The notes beneath the pieces are model-generated. The model was not told the DNA's origin. It saw only the letters and a program-made list of their open reading frames with translations, and did not search any database. From NCBI GenBank assembly GCA_913048145.1, contig CAJWVP010000112.1:1-8489 (forward strand): a DNA stretch of 8,489 bases. Direction: 5' to 3'. A program made the position numbers and the translations under genes. Below are positions 7,043 to 8,489 of the stretch, one piece after another (the stretch's first letter is position 1; every line of letters begins with the position of its first letter). This stretch comes from an uncultured Rhodospirillaceae bacterium (GTDB lineage: Bacteria; Pseudomonadota; Alphaproteobacteria; Rhodospirillales; Casp-alpha2).

Positions 7043-7441
7043 ATGGACATATCCGTGAAAGGCAAGAACCTGGACGTCGGAGACGCCCTGAGTTCTCACG
7101 TTGGAGCCCAATTGGACGGCGCCGTCACAAAATACTTCAACCATGCGATCGATGCGACGGTGATCTTCTCTCGCGAGGGTCAAGACATGTGCGCAGATAT
7201 CTCCGTTGATCCGGTTCCTCCTGGCTTCGTCGTCCAAAGTAGCGGTGAGGCGGAAGACCACTACACCGCTTTCGACGGCGCCCAGGACCGGGTGGCCAAA
7301 CAGCTCCGGCCCTATAAGCGCAAGTTGGTCAACCATCACGCCAAGAACCGGACCGTCGACAACGTGCTGCCCGCTCGGCAATATTGGTTGGATCGATCCA
7401 GCCGACACGTTTCCGTGGCAGAAAACGATCGCATAACTTGA
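7043..7441 (+). CDS. hpf: Ribosome hibernation-promoting factor (S30AE), C-terminal domain lost and tail frameshifted
   Basis: HPF binds the 30S subunit near the decoding centre and silences ribosomes in stationary phase; long forms dimerise 70S particles through a C-terminal domain. From ATG 7043 the 132-residue product has a complete S30AE domain (about 1-100): MDISVKGKNLDVGDALSSHV, VTKYFNHAIDATVIFSREG, YTAFDGAQDRVAKQLRPYKRKL. It then reads DNVLPARQY and ends in an unrelated tail (WLDRSSRHVSVAENDRIT). Alphaproteobacterial homologues here are usually the long form of about 190-200 residues, ending in a segment like RRADGNVGWVDP. That ending is present out of frame at 7377-7436 (see separate entry), so this copy looks internally deleted. 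It may still act as a short, non-dimerising HPF. ATG 6995 would add 16 residues without homology. Neither start has a strong ribosome binding site. The position after rpoN and before ptsN is conserved. Confidence 0.85.
   Translation: MDISVKGKNLDVGDALSSHVGAQLDGAVTKYFNHAIDATVIFSREGQDMCADISVDPVPPGFVVQSSGEAEDHYTAFDGAQDRVAKQLRPYKRKLVNHHAKNRTVDNVLPARQYWLDRSSRHVSVAENDRIT
7377..7436 (+). pseudogene. Out-of-frame relic of the long-form HPF C-terminus
   Basis: Read one base off the hpf frame, these bases encode GNIGWIDPADTFPWQKTIA followed by TAA at 7434-7436. From knowledge of the family, long-form alphaproteobacterial HPF proteins end in a very similar string (for example DGNVGWVDP plus a short tail). 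The preceding part of that domain, roughly 60-70 residues, is absent in any frame. Only the extreme C-terminus survives, fused after DNVLPA of the N-terminal part. A perfect 12-bp palindrome (TGGATCGATCCA, 7389-7400) lies just after the junction. Confidence 0.7.
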
Positions 7442-7458
7442 GGCCTTAGGTGAAGCAT

Positions 7459-7923
7459 ATGGAGATCAACGATCTCATCTCATCAAACGTAGTCGTCGCC
7501 AATCTCAAGGCGACCAGTAAGAAACAGGTCCTTCAAGATCTATCGCGTCGCGCCGCGGATGCGACGGGCTTGCATGAGCGGGCCATTTTTGACGTGCTCA
7601 TGGAACGTGAGCGACTAGGGACGACCGGCGTCGGCAACGGGATAGCTATTCCCCACGGCAAGCTCCCGGAGCTGGACCGCCTCCATGGCCATTTTGCGCG
7701 ACTCGAGCAACCCGTGGACTTCCAGTCCATCGACGAACGCCCTGTGGACCTGATTTTCCTGCTGTTGGCGCCAGAATCTGCCGGGGCTGATCATCTCAAG
7801 GCCTTGGCCAAGGTTTCCCGCGTGCTTCGGGATGATAGCATTTGCGAAAAGTTACGCGGTACGGATACGAGTGATGCGCTCTACGCCATCCTGACTGGTA
7901 GTGTCGAACACCAAGCCGCCTAG
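7459..7923 (+). CDS. ptsN: Nitrogen PTS EIIA component PtsN (EIIA-Ntr)
   Basis: PtsN is the terminal phospho-acceptor of the nitrogen phosphotransferase system (EI-Ntr, NPr, EIIA-Ntr). It works by regulation, for example of potassium and nitrogen/carbon balance, rather than by sugar transport. The 154-residue product fits the family length and is a single EIIA type-2 domain. The phosphorylation site is H66 in GNGIAIPHGKLPEL (60-72). Supporting blocks are MERERLGTTGVG (48-59), PVDLIFLLLAPESAGADHLKALAKVSRVL (95-123) and a short C-terminal helix. ATG 7459 is chosen because AGGTGA (7448-7453) lies 5 nt before it and homologues begin MEI-DLI; GTG at 7450 would be embedded in that ribosome binding site. 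The gene lies 17 nt after the hpf stop, suggesting co-transcription. rpoN, hpf and ptsN together are a classic conserved block. Confidence 0.95.
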   Translation: MEINDLISSNVVVANLKATSKKQVLQDLSRRAADATGLHERAIFDVLMERERLGTTGVGNGIAIPHGKLPELDRLHGHFARLEQPVDFQSIDERPVDLIFLLLAPESAGADHLKALAKVSRVLRDDSICEKLRGTDTSDALYAILTGSVEHQAA

Positions 7924-7942
7924 TTTGGCTGCCACCAGCCCT

Positions 7943-7996
7943 TCATAAAAAAAATGGACTCAATCTGCGCCGCCAATAAACTGGGCGTAGAACCAT
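7943..7996 (-). CDS. Possible 17-residue basic peptide ORF
   Basis: On the minus strand ATG at 7996 is preceded by a perfect AGGAGG (8007-8002) with a 5-nt spacer, and the frame encodes MVLRPVYWRRRLSPFFL before TGA (7945-7943). It has four arginines and hydrophobic ends. I do not recognise it. It could be a real small protein, a leader peptide or a chance combination; the strength and placement of the ribosome binding site is the only support. It lies downstream of and on the same strand as the M20 peptidase gene, about 175 bp after its stop. Confidence 0.25.
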   Translation of the reverse strand: MVLRPVYWRRRLSPFFL

Positions 7997-8156
7997 ACCG
8001 TCCTCCTAAAGGGTCGCGATCGGTTCAGCTCAAGTCTTCATTTTCAGAGGTTTGGGGCCGGTAATTCTAGAGATTTCGGTCACATCGGTGAGGAAGTACG
8101 ACTCATCCTCGTGGAGGTACTTTTCAGATAAGGCTGCCATGAGCATCCACAAACGG

Positions 8157-8169
8157 GGGTTTCTAACCC
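8157..8169 (-). terminator. Weak hairpin just after the M20 peptidase stop
   Basis: On the minus strand GGGTT (8169-8165), loop AGA and AACCC (8161-8157) form a 5-bp stem starting 2 nt after the TAG stop at 8171-8173. It is followed by CCGTTTG rather than a run of T, so termination activity is doubtful. Confidence 0.2.
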
Positions 8170-8170
8170 G

Positions 8171-8489
8171 CTATTCCAGCGTATTCATAAGCCCGATCAT
8201 CAGCTTCGTCCGTTCCTCCAACGACGAGAAATAGATGTATTCATCAAAGCTGTGCGCCCCGTGCCCATCGGCACCCAACCCATCCAGCGTGGGTATGCCC
8301 AAAGCACCGGTGAAGTTGCCGTCCGAACCACCGCCCGTCTTCAAGTCCTGAAGTTCAAACCCGATTTTGGCGGCGACTTTTTTGGCGTGTTCGAACAAGG
8401 CCGCGATGCCATCGAATTTATCATACGGCGGGCGGTCGACGCCACCGGTGACGGGGATCGAACAATCTCGGTCGACGGGGTCCAGCCCC
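8171..8489 (-). CDS. M20-family zinc metallopeptidase (carboxypeptidase G2-like), C-terminal part (gene continues off the right edge)
   Basis: The minus-strand frame is open from the window edge to TAG at 8173-8171, giving 105 visible residues; the N-terminus lies outside the window. M20 enzymes are two-zinc amidohydrolases that cleave C-terminal amino acids or acyl groups. The visible part is the end of the catalytic domain: TGGGSDGNFTGALGIPTLDG (visible residues 51-70), then GLGADGHGAHSFDEYIYFSSLEER (70-93). The histidine in GAHSFDE is the expected C-terminal zinc ligand, and GGGSDGNF is the conserved glycine/aspartate loop of the carboxypeptidase G2-like branch. The N-terminal zinc-binding motifs and dimerisation domain cannot be checked here, and the substrate is unknown. 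The gene is convergent with ptsN and is probably independent of the lpt-rpoN operon. Confidence 0.88.
   Translation of the reverse strand, partial: GLDPVDRDCSIPVTGGVDRPPYDKFDGIAALFEHAKKVAAKIGFELQDLKTGGGSDGNFTGALGIPTLDGLGADGHGAHSFDEYIYFSSLEERTKLMIGLMNTLE

Larger units (their letters stand above)
7924..8170. other. Convergent intergenic gap between ptsN and the M20 peptidase gene
   Basis: No protein with recognisable homology is visible here. The gap holds a small hairpin just after ptsN (GGCTG 7927-7931, CAGCC 7936-7940, loop CCAC) that is followed by an A-tract (7947-7954), not a T-tract. It also holds a 17-codon minus-strand ORF (7943-7996) and a 5-bp hairpin at 8157-8169 near the M20 stop. 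Longer frames crossing it have no ribosome binding site or family resemblance. Confidence 0.6.

Noticed and set aside
7343..7441. Programmed ribosomal frameshift in hpf
   Set aside because: Shifting frame would add the last 19 codons only; the bulk of the C-terminal domain is missing in all frames, so frameshifting could not restore a long HPF.
7927..7954. Terminator after ptsN (GGCTG-CCAC-CAGCC hairpin)
   Set aside because: The hairpin is followed by an A-tract on the plus strand, and on the minus strand the T-tract precedes rather than follows it, so neither direction gives an intrinsic terminator.
7954..8064. A 36-codon plus-strand frame starting in the A-tract after ptsN
   Set aside because: There is no ribosome binding site and the peptide resembles nothing I know; the A8 tract alone is not evidence of translation.
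8052..8234. A 60-codon plus-strand frame running into the M20 gene region
   Set aside because: It overlaps the well-supported minus-strand M20 peptidase end and has no motif or initiation signal.
1..8489. CRISPR array, insertion sequence or defence system
   Set aside because: No regularly spaced repeats, transposase or recombinase frames, or toxin-antitoxin-like pairs were seen on either strand.

Overview
The window looks like chromosomal sequence from an alphaproteobacterium, most plausibly Rhodospirillales-like. The basis is the conserved gene order kdsD-lptC-lptA-lptB-rpoN-hpf-ptsN, the flanking NDUFA9-like and short RNase D genes, and moderately high GC coding sequence. This placement is inferred from gene order and protein style; no search was run.

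Layout. The left end (1-672, minus strand) is the N-terminal part of an NDUFA9-like NAD(P)-binding protein that runs off the window. A divergent intergenic region (673-870) carries promoter-like boxes for both directions. It is followed by tRNA-Leu(CAG) (871-957) and a short, HRDC-less RNase D-like exonuclease (about 1029-1670, apparently with a TTG start). A promoter-like pair near 1692-1720 precedes a tight plus-strand cluster. That cluster is kdsD (arabinose-5-phosphate isomerase, first step of Kdo synthesis), lptC, lptA and lptB (lipopolysaccharide transport), rpoN (sigma-54), an S30AE ribosome-hibernation factor (hpf) and ptsN (EIIA-Ntr). After a roughly 250 bp gap, the C-terminal end of an M20 metallopeptidase lies on the minus strand (8171-8489) and runs off the right end.

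How the genes work together. kdsD makes the Kdo precursor for the LPS inner core. lptC (inner-membrane anchor), lptA (periplasmic bridge) and lptB (ATPase) are parts of the machine that carries LPS to the outer membrane. rpoN, hpf and ptsN form the familiar nitrogen/PTS-Ntr and stationary-phase block that follows lptB in many proteobacteria.

Most interesting observation. hpf has an intact N-terminal S30AE domain but no C-terminal dimerisation domain. The characteristic last residues of long-form alphaproteobacterial HPF (GNIGWIDP) are still in the DNA, in the wrong frame, directly after the point where the reading frame stops resembling HPF. The junction (CGGCAATAT, 7376-7384) could encode either side of the break, which suggests an internal out-of-frame deletion through a short direct repeat. 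Smaller points of interest are an inverted repeat before hpf, a 17-codon ORF with a perfect ribosome binding site in the ptsN-M20 gap, and a two-module LptA with a cysteine pair and a basic tail. I found no CRISPR array, insertion sequence or defence-like system.
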